Of a DNA stretch of 64,000 nt, positions 45,855 to 57,581 are shown one piece after another (the first letter of the stretch is position 1; each line of letters starts with the position of its first letter). Made by a program: the position numbers and the translations under genes. The notes below the pieces were generated by a model. It did no database searches and was not told the DNA's origin. It saw nothing but the letters and a program-made list of their open reading frames with translations. This DNA comes from Taxillus chinensis (lineage: Eukaryota; Streptophyta; Magnoliopsida; Santalales; Loranthaceae), in the NCBI GenBank assembly GCA_023512835.1, contig CM042087.1, positions 4,746,021-4,810,020 of the forward strand, given 5' to 3'.

Positions 45855-46269
45855 ATATCTAACCTAGAAAAGGTTTGAGCCTATTATATCCCTTTCTCGA
45901 TTGCCCTCAAACCTCAAGCCCCTGTTACAGTCCTAGAAAAGTCTTCTCTGATTGAATGATCCAAGTATTTCTCAAGTACTCAAAGGAGAGTGAATTCCCC
46001 AATACACAAGGCGGACTTGGTGAAAACCCAAAAGGGCAGCAAGGGTAAAAGACAAAGCCATCTACAAGGCAGAAGGGACAATAGAATCCATGTAAGGTGG
46101 GCGCAGCAAAAACCCGAAAGGGCACTGTGAGTAAAATTCAAAGCCATGAAAGTAGAAAGTGTTCCAGTGCACTAGATCAACTCAAAGCCTAAACAACAAT
46201 CTCTGACGGTGGAGGCCAAAGTCATAAAAGCAAGAAGTATTTAAACATTCTACATCAATGCAAAGCTTC
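45855..46269 (+). other. E2 3' noncoding region, continued
   Basis: Noncoding; no motif recognised. Cut by the copia element at 46270. Confidence 0.5.
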
Positions 46270-47570
46270 TGTTGGATCAAACCGAGAATTTGGATAATGC
46301 GGAACAAACCCTATGTAATTTGACTCGAGATGTTTCATGTTTACCATTAAGTCTGTGCAGATGAGTTAACTCTAAATTCGGACCTACTCATGTGAGGACA
46401 AAGCTAAGGATAGGATACATAATCCTGATCCGGATCATCATGAGTGTCGTCATTCACTTGGTATATAACCAAGTCATCATCCGGAGTAAGGAACCTTCGT
46501 GCTAATTAAACACTTGACAAAACGACTAGGAACCCGCGTCTAACACTCAACAAGATTATGTCAATTAATGCGGAGTAAGTTCCTGAGTCTACATCTTGCA
46601 CGGAGTAAAAGAGACTTGTGAGAGAGAAAGAATCGAAGTTGTCACTCCACCAGACTAAGGAAAAGAAGACACGGACGAAGAAATCCGAGTCTATCATTCG
46701 AGCGGAGTAAGGACACTGTTGCGAAGTAAGGACATCAAATGCGGAATAAGGAATCTGAACCATTACTCATGCGGAGTAAGGAAGCCCTAATGCGGAGTAA
46801 GCTCTCCGAACCACTACTCATGCGGAGTAAGGAAGCGGTGACATGGAATAAGGATTCCAGGACTTCATTCATACGGAGTAAGCAATCATTGATACGGAGT
46901 AAGGATCCGAGCTTCGTTCATGCGGAGTAAGGAACCTTGCAACGGACCACGAAGACGCTGCTTCGTCTCTCTAAGCCGCAATTAATGCTAGCAGCTCGCT
47001 ACGTCCCGATGTAAGACAAACTCATTGAATACCTAAATTGTCTAACACGTGGAACACACGGAGATGTGGATGTAGTCTCAAATGCAATTGGAATCAAGCA
47101 AAGAATTCATTACAACTTATGCTTCCAATATTTCGCGCTCCACATCCGCAGTAGTTAAAGCTTCAGCATTTTCCGATGAAGAACTTCAATGCTCCACACT
47201 GCTCGGAAAATGCAGCTCCAAGATAGATTCCTAGGATGTCTATATATATGCCTGAAGCAATGTAAAAAAAAAGGCGCGCGTGCTTACTTGTACTTATACA
47301 CTCATAAGCGTATATCTTGTAAAGAGCCAAACACAGAGATTCACTGCCAAGTGTGTGTAACTATAACAAAGTGTTGTGTTGTAATCAGCTAAAACGCTGT
47401 TTTGCTTTGTTGTAATTATCTTCAGATAATAAAGCAACATACTTCCACTACCTGGTTAATCTGCCGCACTGATTTAATCCGTTTAACCAGAGTGAGTGTC
47501 AAAGCCATTAAGAGAGAGAGAATTTTCAAAGAGCCTATTCACCCCCCCTTTAAGCTCTCCGGGACCAACA
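46270..47570 (+). repeat. 5' LTR of copia element
   Basis: TGTTGGATCAAACCGAGAAT...CTCTCCGGGACCAACA, directly followed by the PBS. It carries the CGGAGTAAGGA-like array (46480-46945). A TATATATATG motif near 47240 may be the TATA region. GCTTC precedes it; the right flank is outside the window. Confidence 0.9.
46480..46945 (+). repeat. array of CGGAGTAAGGA-like motifs
   Basis: About 18 copies, 11-13 bases each, separated by 10-30 bases of mixed sequence. Variants include CGGAATAAGGA, CGGAGTAAGCA and ACGGACGAAGA. Confidence 0.85.
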
Positions 47571-47572
47571 AG

Positions 47573-47584
47573 TGGTATCAGAGC
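47573..47584 (+). other. primer-binding site of copia element
   Basis: TGGTATCAGAGC pairs with the 3' end of initiator Met tRNA, the usual copia primer. Confidence 0.92.
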
Positions 47585-47631
47585 AAGTTCTACCTGCTCG
47601 TAGAGATCCCTCACTCCCTCTCAACTTAACA

Positions 47632-49227
47632 ATGGCCGAAGAAAGCAACATGCTATTCAATGCCCGCCTTAACTCCGGTGGAGCTCAGGAGCCCCTTCCC
47701 AACCGAAGCAGCAGTGAAAATGTTGATCCACCTCAACCTGCTGCTGTCGCTGCTCCTCAACCACGGAGTTCAGGCTACACTTTAAGCAAACCGCCAAAGT
47801 TCACACCAGAGCTTTTCTCCCAGTGGAAAGCTCGCATGAAGATGTTCATGACCTGTCATGATCATCTAATGTGGCCTTGTCTTCATCAGGAGCTTCCCAT
47901 TCCGATGACCATCGGAGAAAATGGGGTTAGGAGGCCAAAGACTGATGCTGAACTCACTCACGATGAAAGAGCCTGGCAATACGCCAGTGAAAAAGCTCTA
48001 GCTTATGTGACATCGTCCTTGGATTCAGAGGCTTTCACGGACGTCCAGGGCTGCACGACAGCAAAAGCTGTGTGGGACAAATTGACTATTCTATATGAAG
48101 GAAGTCAGTCCCAGATGCAGAACGTCATTTGCGCTCTCAGACAGAACTTTGAGAGCTTCAACCACAAACCTGGAGAATCCCTGGAGAGCATCTATCGGCG
48201 ATTCGGCAAGCTCATCCTGGAATTGAAAACTGTCAATGAGCATTACACTCAGTTCCAAATAAATGACAAGTTCTTTCGTTCCTTGCCGGATCGCTATTAC
48301 TCCAAGCAGCTCCAGATGCAATCCAAAGACAACTGGCAGTATGCTCCCCTTGAAGAGCTATATGGAGAGCTACGGACTCATGAGGTCAGATTCAAATACA
48401 CTGACCGAGACGAGAAGATAGCTCGGAAAGAAAAGGGGGTAGCTCTTAAGGCTACGGCTGGACCAAGCATGCTGACGGAGGATGATATGGAAGAGTCAGA
48501 AAACTCTGACTTGGACAAGGAAGAAGAAATAGCACTCCTGGTGAAATCCTTCACACGATTTCTGCGGAAAAGCAAAAAAGGATTAAGAAGAGGTTCTTCC
48601 TCATCCTCAAGAAGGAAGGAGCGGTCGGATTCGACATCCCAAGACTGCTACAATTGCGGGAAACTTGGTCATTGGGCCAACGACTGAAGATCCAAACCCA
48701 AGATGGCCGACAAGGATGACAAGGTTAAACCCCGATGCTCCACCTCAGACAACAGCAAAATGAAGAGGAAGGCGTTCGTCTCAAAATACAACAGTGGCTC
48801 GAAAGAAGAAGAGGAATCTTCAGACGATGAACCAACGGAAAAGGCAAACGTCTGCCTCATGGAAAACGCTGAGGTACCTTCTATCTCTGAGCTCTTGAGT
48901 AAACTAGAATCTCTTACTAAGGAACGTGATGATGAAAAGAATGAGAGATTAATAGTTACTCAAATGTATCAAAATATGAGTGGTCAGACTAAACGCCTAG
49001 AACTTACTATTTCTAAACTTGAAAAGGACATAGCTGACTACCAAAGCAGGGAGGTTTGGTATCACGACCTAAGAGCTGAAAATCACCTGCTGAATACCAA
49101 CCTCATAGGCATGAATGTAAATCTTAAAAGACTCGAGATTGAACTCGAGAAGGAAAAGGAAATAAATCGTAAATGGCCTCTACATTTAGAACTGATCCTG
49201 ACAATATCCGAGTCAAACCTGGCCTAG
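47632..49227 (+). pseudogene. copia gag with zinc knuckle and coiled coil (Sirevirus-like)
   Basis: Capsid gene. MAEESNMLFNARLNSGG at 47632. The core (47800-48420) is of the UBN2/copia gag type (FSQWKARMKMFM, then AKAVWDKLTILYEGSQSQMQ, then FRSLPDRYYSKQLQM). CYNCGKLGHWAND at 48645 is the CCHC knuckle, but the last Cys codon is TGA (48685-48687). The same frame goes on from 48703 with ANVCLMENAE and a long coiled coil (about 48880-49180, heptads rich in Leu and Lys). That layout is what I know from Sireviruses. A frameshift near 49180 ends this frame. Confidence 0.88.
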
Positions 49228-49835
49228 GATCCGAATCCACTTCCACTGCTCCAGCTACTGAGTGCCCTCCGGACTACACTCCAAAACTAACCAACCTATA
49301 TCTTGTTAGTACATCTAAACCGTTGGATGGTTTTGTTTCAGGTGGCACCATAGTTTATGATTGTGGAACAGAGGTTGTTACTGCTGATCCTGAAGTAGTA
49401 GCACCCGTACCAAACGATGACGGGAAGGCTGCTGCAGTTAAAGCCAAAACTACAGCACCCATAAACAAAGGAAAGGCTAAGGATGACGCATCTAGGGCCA
49501 AGAGCGCGTCACCCATTCGCAAAGGATTAGGCCATAGGGAACAGAGTAGAAAACCTGCAAAACCTAAGAAACCTGTATCCCCTGTTGTAACTCATCATCA
49601 CAGTGTCTGTTCGATATGTCGTGAAATAGGTCATTATCACTATGAGTGTTGGAGTCTATCTGATGACTGGTTATGTAATCACTCTTCAATCAATAAAAAT
49701 CCGGTTGTCAAAAAGGGTTCTTCTCGGAAAGCTAAATCTAAGACTCCTCGGAGTATTTCACCTAAGAAAACCCAAGTTGAAGAAGCAACTAAGACGGAAA
49801 AAGCTAAGTCAACTTGGAAAGTTAAAGTTCCTTGA
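49173..49835 (+). pseudogene. copia gag C-terminal part with Cys/His motif
   Basis: Continues gag in a second frame after the shift near 49180. A linker rich in Lys, Ala and Pro holds the repeated KGKAKDDASRAKSASPIRKG type. VCSICREIGHYHYECWSLSD (49605) is a second CCHC-like motif. Basic tail follows. Stop at 49833. It lies directly before the protease. Confidence 0.75.
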
Positions 49836-49974
49836 AACATAAAATCCGGAATAGTTGACACTGTTGTTGCTTCTCCTAACCGCCCAAAACAAGTTTAGGC
49901 ACCAAAAATGTAATCTTTTGTCTTGCAGGAGCATCTATGGAATTCACTGTCATCTCACTTGAAGTCAAAGATCA

Positions 49975-50084
49975 ATCAAAGCAAGTGGATACTTGATAGC
50001 GGATGCTCCGGACATATGACGGGTGATAAGTCTCTGCTCGTGGATGTTACTGACAAACGAGGCCCATCCGTAACATATGGTGAC
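49975..50084 (+). pseudogene. copia protease, N-terminal fragment
   Basis: WILDSGCSGHMTGDKSLLVD with the active-site DSG, then PSVTYGD. The gene stops where the E3 LTR begins. The rest of pol is outside the window if it survives. Confidence 0.88.
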
Positions 50085-53015
50085 TGTTGGACCCTAATTT
50101 GTCCGGGTTGGATAAATTTTATCAAATGCAATTTTCTTCTATGCCACCTCGATTTGTTGAAATTTTGTAGAATGATGGAGTCGTGATTGTTGAGCCACAA
50201 ATGGCCAATTTCAAAAATTATTCCAAAGGTCTCCAAATGCCAAAGAGCCGGGCCTGGGCGATAGAAAATCAAATTCGAGGATCAACGCTTTCGACCACGT
50301 TCGATTCCGAGGTCAAACGAAGGAGGTATGGTTAAAATGGCATTCGGGCCGCCAACGGGGGTCTAAACAGTAATTAATTTTTCAAATGACACTTCGAGTC
50401 AGGTCATGAACCTCATTTTCCTATTCTACTCATCGTTCTGAGAATTTTGACATATATATTGTGTATATTTGCTTCTAGGGGTTCTTTTTCAAGAAAAATC
50501 AAAAATAAATATGTTTTTCGGTAATAAATAATCACAGTACAGGCTTGACGTAAAAACATGATCGTTTTCAAATAAAATTGACACGGGGTTGCTCGTCACG
50601 ATGCCCCGAGTCCAGAAATAATTTTTGCAAGATGTTTTGAATTTCGGTTCGTCCTACCAATCCCAAAAACTGAAAGACGTCAGTTAAAAACCCAAAACAA
50701 AATATTTTTTTGCTTTTCTTTTCTTTTCCCGCCCACTCTAGGCCATGTGTCAGCCCTCGATTGGTTGAAAGTTAAATAAAACAAAATAAAAAATCAAAAA
50801 CAAAAAAATCAAAATATAAAATACAAACAAAACAAAACAAAAACAAAATAAAAAGAAAACTAAAAACAATTACAGCCACGAAGACACGTCGAGCTTATCT
50901 CCTCACCTACGCACTTGTCTTCTTCTTCCTCTCTCCCTTCCCTTGTTCTGTCGTCTTTGCCAGGGCCGTACGATCGCCAGAGGACCACCGGAGTCCCATA
51001 CCGGCGCCAGCTCTCCAAACCATACATTTCAACCATGGTTCAAAGGCCGATTTGTCTATCTCTCTGATCAAACCCCACCCAAACCCAACTCTAGTTCAAA
51101 GCCGCTGCTCAACCTATGACTCAATCCCCATCCGATCAACCATGGCTCCGGCTCTGGAGGTGAGCTCACCGAAAAAAGACACACTCGGCCCCTGGCTCAA
51201 TCTCCCTCCCTTCTTCATCCATCCCTTCGTCAAACAAAAACCATAGCCAAAACCTCGATTGATCTCTCTCTCTTTTCTCCTCTCGAGATCCAGAAAGAAA
51301 CCACCCTTCCTCCACCACCTCTGTCATCATCGGCCCCCCTTGTCCCGTCCCAGCGAAGTCGCCTCGCCACCCACGTTGCCATCGCACCAACCGGTCGACA
51401 TCAACGGCCCTTTTCCGAGTCACGCTTAAATTCCCAACGGCCGCGCTGACACCCCTTCATCGATCCGCGCCACAGACTCTTCACGGTGCTGCCACACCAA
51501 CCCGCCGACTCCAACAACTCCAACCAGACACCTCTGTATCCTCCTTACCGACACAACAATCCCCGGTCATCGCAGGGCTGGGCTCGGTCACCCCTGCCGT
51601 TGGAGCTTCTATCGCCGTTTGTCCCCTGGTCACCACGAGAAGGGCGGAGGACTCCCGGGATCATTCCAAGATATCACGACAGTTTGACAGAGGCACCCAG
51701 GAGGCAACACGGGAGACACCAAGGAAGCATAGAAGGCGCTCAGTTCGTAGCTGCCAGCGCAGAGGACACCCGATTCGTGCGCAAGAAAAAGGGTGTCATG
51801 TAGAGGTGAAACAACTTCGGTAAGGTTTTTTTTTTAATATAGTGCTTTGGTTATGTGGGTTTTCTGCCTGAGATGGCTAAATAGTGTGATTATGTGCTTT
51901 CACGAGTGCTCATTGATGCTATTCATGCTACGTTTTCTGTCAATAGCTTGTTGCTGCTTTGATTCGGTAATGGTTCTTTTCGTGGTGTTATTTTCTTTTT
52001 GTACTACATGTGCGTGATTTAGTTAATCCATATATTTGCCTGAGTATCGTTGATTCTACCTGGGTGTTGACAGAGTTTAACCTTTCCTCTTTGTTACTTT
52101 CCGTTTCAGTTCGATTTGACTATATAGCCCACTGGTTCAATGTCTGTGTTCTTCCCCTGCGGGTTTGTTTTCTTTTGTTTATTTCTTATGACGCGAATGC
52201 ATGTTTTCAAAGGCAAGAAATGTAGCTTGGTTTTATCAAATCATACGAGCGTGTAATCTTGGTTGTCTTATGCACTGTAATCTGGTTTGGATGCTGTGGT
52301 TGGCTTTCAAAATGTGTGGATGTACTGGCTGTTTTCAAAACGTGGGTGCTTTAGCCAGTTGTCAAACCTCTAGTGCAAATTTCCAAAACGTGAGGGTTTT
52401 AAATCTAGCCTTACTCTGGCTAGTTCTAATCTGGTTCTAATCCTGTTAATTGTTGGTGTTGGTTATTGGGTTAGATTCTGTACCTCATACTCATATTTCT
52501 ATTCGCTGTTTGTTTTTTTTTTTTTTTTTTTTGACATGCATGGGGTTGACGGGACGAGTTCCTCACTTTTGCTTGGGCGCATAATACGATCCATTGAGCT
52601 GTGGAAAAAAAAGAGAAAGAATTAATTTTGTTTTGTTTATTTCTTTGTTTATGTATTTATTTTATTTGATTTTATTTACTTTGATTCGGCCTTAGGAAGT
52701 TGTTAGTTTATGGTTTTGTAATCTTGGGTTGACAACCCAATGCCATTGTACTATGTACATCGTGTAGGTCAAAAGAAAAAAAACAAAAGAAAAAAAAAAG
52801 AGAAAAAAAGAGAGAAAAAAAAAGAAAAGCGAAAAAAAAGAGAAGAAAAAAAAAGAGCTTGTTTTTGTATGGATGGCACACTATCACACACATCACTTGT
52901 ATTTGTTTTTATTTACTTATGTATTTTCTTTAGTGTTTTTTTAATTGAATACATTTTCCAAAAAAAAAAACCTCTTTTCTTAAATTAATTGTTTTATTAA
53001 AAACAAAACAAAAAA

Positions 53016-53050
<35 letters not shown>

Positions 53051-53791
53051 AAAAACAAAAAGTCTTTCCAAAAAAAAATTCTTAAAAAAAAAAGAATTTC
53101 TAAAACCACAACAAAAACAAAACAAAAAAAAACAAAAAAAAAGTTTTAATTTAGAGTTTTATACTTGGGCTTGGCCATTGAGCCTTTCATTCTAATTTTT
53201 CATTTCATCTTTCTTCATTAGTTTTTATGCTCAACATTGTTTAAAAAAAGTTAGCATTAAATTTAGGAATAAAAATTGTTTCCTTTAGGTTTTTAGATAG
53301 TTTACCTTAGAGTAAACCATGGGTTTCCCTTTAGATTAATTTTTAACTTTAATAACAAAGAATGTAGAAATAAAAAAATAGAAAAAATCAAAATTGTTGG
53401 GATTTCCCTTAGAGGTTTAGGACAAATCAGATTTAATTTCACTTCAATAAATAATTTAGAAAAATAAAAATAATAGACCTTTAGGTCACATGTAAATTTC
53501 ATATCATCTTTAGGCTAATTAACTTTAAGTCAAACAATTAAAACAAGTTAAAAACCTTCAAATCTTAAGATAGGTACCGAAAGGGCGTCGTGGGGGTGCT
53601 AGTCCTTCTCCACGCGTAATAAACTTCCGAGCCCTTCCCCAAGCGGCATAGATTAATTTTAAGTTTAGGTGGCCAACGGCACCCCAAAAATGGTTGGTGG
53701 CGACTCCGTATTTTTCACCATTCGGATGATGGTTGGGGGGGAACCGCACCCCAAAAGCGGTTTTCCTCCCGGACGAAATCCGGTGATGACA
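50085..53791 (+). repeat. 5' LTR of E3, 3.7 kb
   Basis: TGTTGGACCCTAATTTGTCC...ATCCGGTGATGACA, followed by a PBS. It lies within the copia protease; GTGAC precedes it. ORFs at 51486-51803 and elsewhere show no known domain. It has an A-rich tract (52760-53160). Length and PBS type recall the very long LTRs of Ogre/Tat elements; lineage not proven. Confidence 0.88.
52765..53150 (+). repeat. A-rich tract with poly(A) in E3 LTR
   Basis: AAAAAGAGA-type and CAAAA-type runs, with an almost pure A run around 53015-53048. Confidence 0.9.
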
Positions 53792-53793
53792 GC

Positions 53794-53812
53794 TGGCGAC
53801 TCCGCTGGGGAC
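53794..53812 (+). other. primer-binding site of E3
   Basis: TGGCGACTCCGCTGGGGAC, two bases after the LTR. Confidence 0.88.
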
Positions 53813-54100
53813 AGTTAGAGAGTTAGGCCTAGGATTAGGATTAGGAGGTTTGTTCTTTGTTTTACATTGTTTTTATTCTTTCATTCTTTTATTCTTTATT
53901 TAATTGTTTATTTATCTCATTTAATCGCTGATTGCATGATAGTTTTGATTTACGCGCTTTGATGCCATGATAGTTGTGCTTTACTGCTTTTTCCTAAATC
54001 ACTGCATTCATGCATAAACCTTCTACCCAGGTTTTTATCACAGTTTAGGTTAGCGAGGTTTATTAGGGTGCCCCAAGCGTTGATCATTATCCGCGAAGGG
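53813..54100 (+). other. E3 leader, first part
   Basis: Noncoding; aligns with E2 40152-40450. Interrupted after CCGCGAAGGG by a solo LTR. Confidence 0.75.
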
Positions 54101-55417
54101 TGTTAGGGGGGGTTTTCAACTTATTTTAGTGTCAAATGGAGAAGAATTGATGAGAAAAGATCACAATTTCAACTTTATTTTGATGTATTTGATCAATTAA
54201 TGAACTAACCCCTAACATGGTAGTAGTAGATCCTTTTGTGGTGTTTTTTGCTGTCTTTGAATGGAAAACAGGTCAAGCACAAGGTATAAATGAAGAAGGA
54301 AGGAGCAAGGGACAATCTGCACTGCGGTCATTTCAAATTTGAAATGACCAAAAAGAAATGACGGGGCCAATTGAGTTGACCAAAAGCTCCCGAGAGCTTG
54401 GTCATTTGAAACGGTCATTTGAAATTGAATTGACCAAATGACTTGACCGCGGGCAGTTTCTACACAACGTACCCTGCTGATCAACGAACTCTCATAGATG
54501 CCACGTGTACAGCCTGTAATCCTTCATTAAAGGATCTGACGACGCTCCATCAACCTTTTTGAGAGGGAAATGAGTTTGAATTGATGGATGGAACAGTTCT
54601 AACGGTTAGGAGAGCGGTTATGCACAAAATTGTAAGACAAAAGGGATTTTTCATGTAATTTTGGGGCATCGTTCATTCTGGGAGAGAGAGGAGTGTATTG
54701 GGTTCTCATAGTTAGAACAATGGTTTTCTTATTTGCTATGGTAGCTTAAACCTTCATGGGAGGAGGATGGATTTGATGTAAGTTTTTAATTCCTTTTCTT
54801 TTGGCTAGTTAATTTGAAATTTCCTATTATGTTTATCAAGTCTTTTGAGTTAGCATGTGAGATTTAAGTTCGGCCACCTTAAGTCTTGTATAAGGTTAAT
54901 CAATTATGGATCGAAAGAAGACATTGATAACCGGACAGTTAAGAGACTTGACTTGCTAAGATTATAATTTGCGAAAGCCAGTAATCTTGCTTGTAACCTA
55001 GTTAGGGTTGGTGTGATGCCAATCTATACTCAAACAACTTAAGCACATAATGGGTTGCCCGTTCCCCAAGCTAGGGTATACACATGGCTAGATCACTCGA
55101 AAGAGGCTAGTACATGCAAAGGTGTTGAGTTTTAAACAAAAGGGGAAAGTTTGAATTAATATGCCTTAAGAACAAGAGATTAATTAATTACATTGATTGA
55201 AATCCAAATCCCTATTTTCTCCCATAAGATCATTTACATTGCTTGTTTATTTAAATTACAACATTCAAAGTGCTAATGATACAAAACCAACTTCAAATAC
55301 ATCATGGATTTACAAAATGAGCTTTTTACTTGATCACTTTCCTTGTGGGTTCGACATCCGGACTTTGAGTCCACTTTATTACTTGTAACGATCCGTACGC
55401 TTGCGGAATTGCTAACA
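54101..55417 (+). repeat. solo LTR in E3 leader
   Basis: TGTTAGGGGGGGTTTTCAAC...GGAATTGCTAACA with AAGGG on both sides (54096-54100 and 55418-55422). The end region (CCTTGTGGGTTCGACATCCG, then TTATTACTTGTAACGATCCG, then CTTGCGG) is of the type seen in Athila/Tat LTRs. No coding region. Confidence 0.92.
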
Positions 55418-55422
55418 AAGGG

Positions 55423-56498
55423 ACCCCGGACTCCTCACTCAGGCTTGAGGTCCTTTTAAGGCACGTCCTTTTAAGGCCCCCCTCTGGTAAATCCCATGGT
55501 GTACGAAGCCCTCTAGAGAGGAAGTTTGAGGACCAACGAATAAGATAGGGTGAGAAATCATGGCCTATTAGGGGCACAATGACCCACATGTTGTTTGCCC
55601 ATTTAAACATTTCTTTTAAAGGATAGGTTCATCCACATCAAATCATGTTGTTTTGTTACAGTCTTTTATCATGTAAATAGTTGTGTTACAGTCTTTTATA
55701 GTCTTTTATTGACTGTTGTCTTATACATTGTTTCCACTAACTTTGTTTTGCTCAGTTTTTGTTTTTATTTTTGTTACAATGCCTCATTCTTTCATCCACT
55801 CTAGGACACACAACGTTGACATTCATCATAAGTCCACTTAAGATTTGTGTTCTATTCCACTCTACTAATGTATTCTTTTGGTCACATAGATCACCTCAAC
55901 ACTGTAGGGTTAGGTGTTCATTTAAGAATCCATCATTCAATTTAGGTGTATGCGACATTAGTCCTCATTAGTTCATGGGTGCCCATGCCGGGTATATCTT
56001 TATGCTTTTCACATTTATTAGTACATAAGATACCTTTCTATAGTACCCACACTTAGGACATATGTCATGCTTTGATCACATCATGTAAATCCATGCATGC
56101 ATGCCAGTAAAACAAAAACATCATAACAAGATTAAAAAAAATCATCATCAGTCAATCATGTCATTGTAAATCCACACATGTATTTATGCCAAACAAAAAA
56201 AAGATAAAACAAAAAAAATCATCAAAAACATCATCATGTAGTTCCATGCATTCAAGAAGAAAACCAAAAAACCAAAGAAAAATAGAAAATCCAAAAAGAA
56301 CCAATAAACCATGTTATGAAGATTCATGCGTGCCTGCAAAAAAGAAAAAGAAAAAGAAAAAGAAAACCCAAAAGAAGAAAGAAAAAAACATCATGCATAC
56401 ATTCATGTCAAAAAAAGTAAAAAAAAAAAATCAAATGGGGGGCTTATCATTTTGTTGATTCATCAGAACTACTCAAAAGCAAGCAGCAATCTTGGTCC
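55423..56498 (+). other. E3 leader, second part
   Basis: Noncoding; aligns with E2 near 40460-40620 and then runs A-rich (56100-56440) to the gag start. The DUF7745-like ORF present in E1 and E2 is absent. Confidence 0.7.
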
Positions 56499-57052
56499 AT
56501 GGCAGAGAACACAAAGGCCAGACTGGTCAGTTTGGAACAGGCCCATCAAGAAGCGTGTAGAAATCTCCGGGATTTGCAAGGGCAAATGGACCGTCTGACA
56601 GAAATGATGTCGAGATTAGTTAGAAACCTAGGACAAGGAGTCCCAAATCAACAACAAGGTCAGGAAGCATTGCAACCACCGACTCTCACACAAATGCAGA
56701 CACCAATTCATGACCCTACTCCCGCACATCGAGGTATCCTGAATCAAGTCCATTTTACATCACCAACTGTGGGGCATGAGGCAAATGTACCGATGTCCCC
56801 CGCACCTAGGGAAGATATTGAATCGCCTGCGATAGTGCAACTTGAGGAAAGATTGAAAGCAGTCGAGAAGAATGAGGCTTATGACTTGATCAGTCCAGAT
56901 GAATTGTGCTTGGCTCCTGGTATAGTCTTACCTCCAAAATTCGAGATGCCCCAGTTTGAGAAGTTCAATGGTACTCAAGGTCCAAAATTTCATTTGACCA
57001 TGTATTGTACGAAGATGGCTACTCATGCAGGGAACGACAAACTGCTGATACA

Positions 57053-57529
57053 TGTCATCACTGGTTTTCGTCCGGGCCCTTTTGGGGTGAGCTCAAACTA
57101 GACCAATGGTGAGAAATTTTAGAGTCGCCACCAACTGTTTTTGGGGTACAGTTGGATACCCTCTACTTTGAGTAGTCTTAAGTGTGTGGTCCACATTATC
57201 AGAGATGGGTTCGGGAGTTGGTTACGTGTAGGGAAGGATTAGCACCCTTACAGCGCCCTTTCGGTATCTAATTTAGGACGAGGAGGTTTTTCTTTTGTTT
57301 GTACTGTCATAACTGGGTTAAGTTTCCTAAAAAGTCTATGATTTTTATTTAGCTAAGTTATTTATTAAAGTTATGGTTAAAATGGATTTATCCTAAATGT
57401 CTGAAAAGGGAATCCTAAAAATTTTGGGTTTTTGTTTTGAAGTGGAGAATGAGATCCTATGGGTTTGTTTTTGGTTTTTCTTTTGGAAATTTAAGTCCTA
57501 AAAAACTGTTTTTTTATTTTCCTTTTTTT

Positions 57530-57581
<52 letters not shown>

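Noticed and set aside
44494..47570. The two copia LTRs as one short element
   Set aside because: The DNA between them (45855-46269) is E2 3' noncoding sequence with no PBS after the first LTR, so the first is a solo LTR and the second starts a separate element.
51486..51803. 105-residue ORF in the E3 LTR
   Set aside because: Lies within an LTR, has no known domain and no support from the related LTRs.
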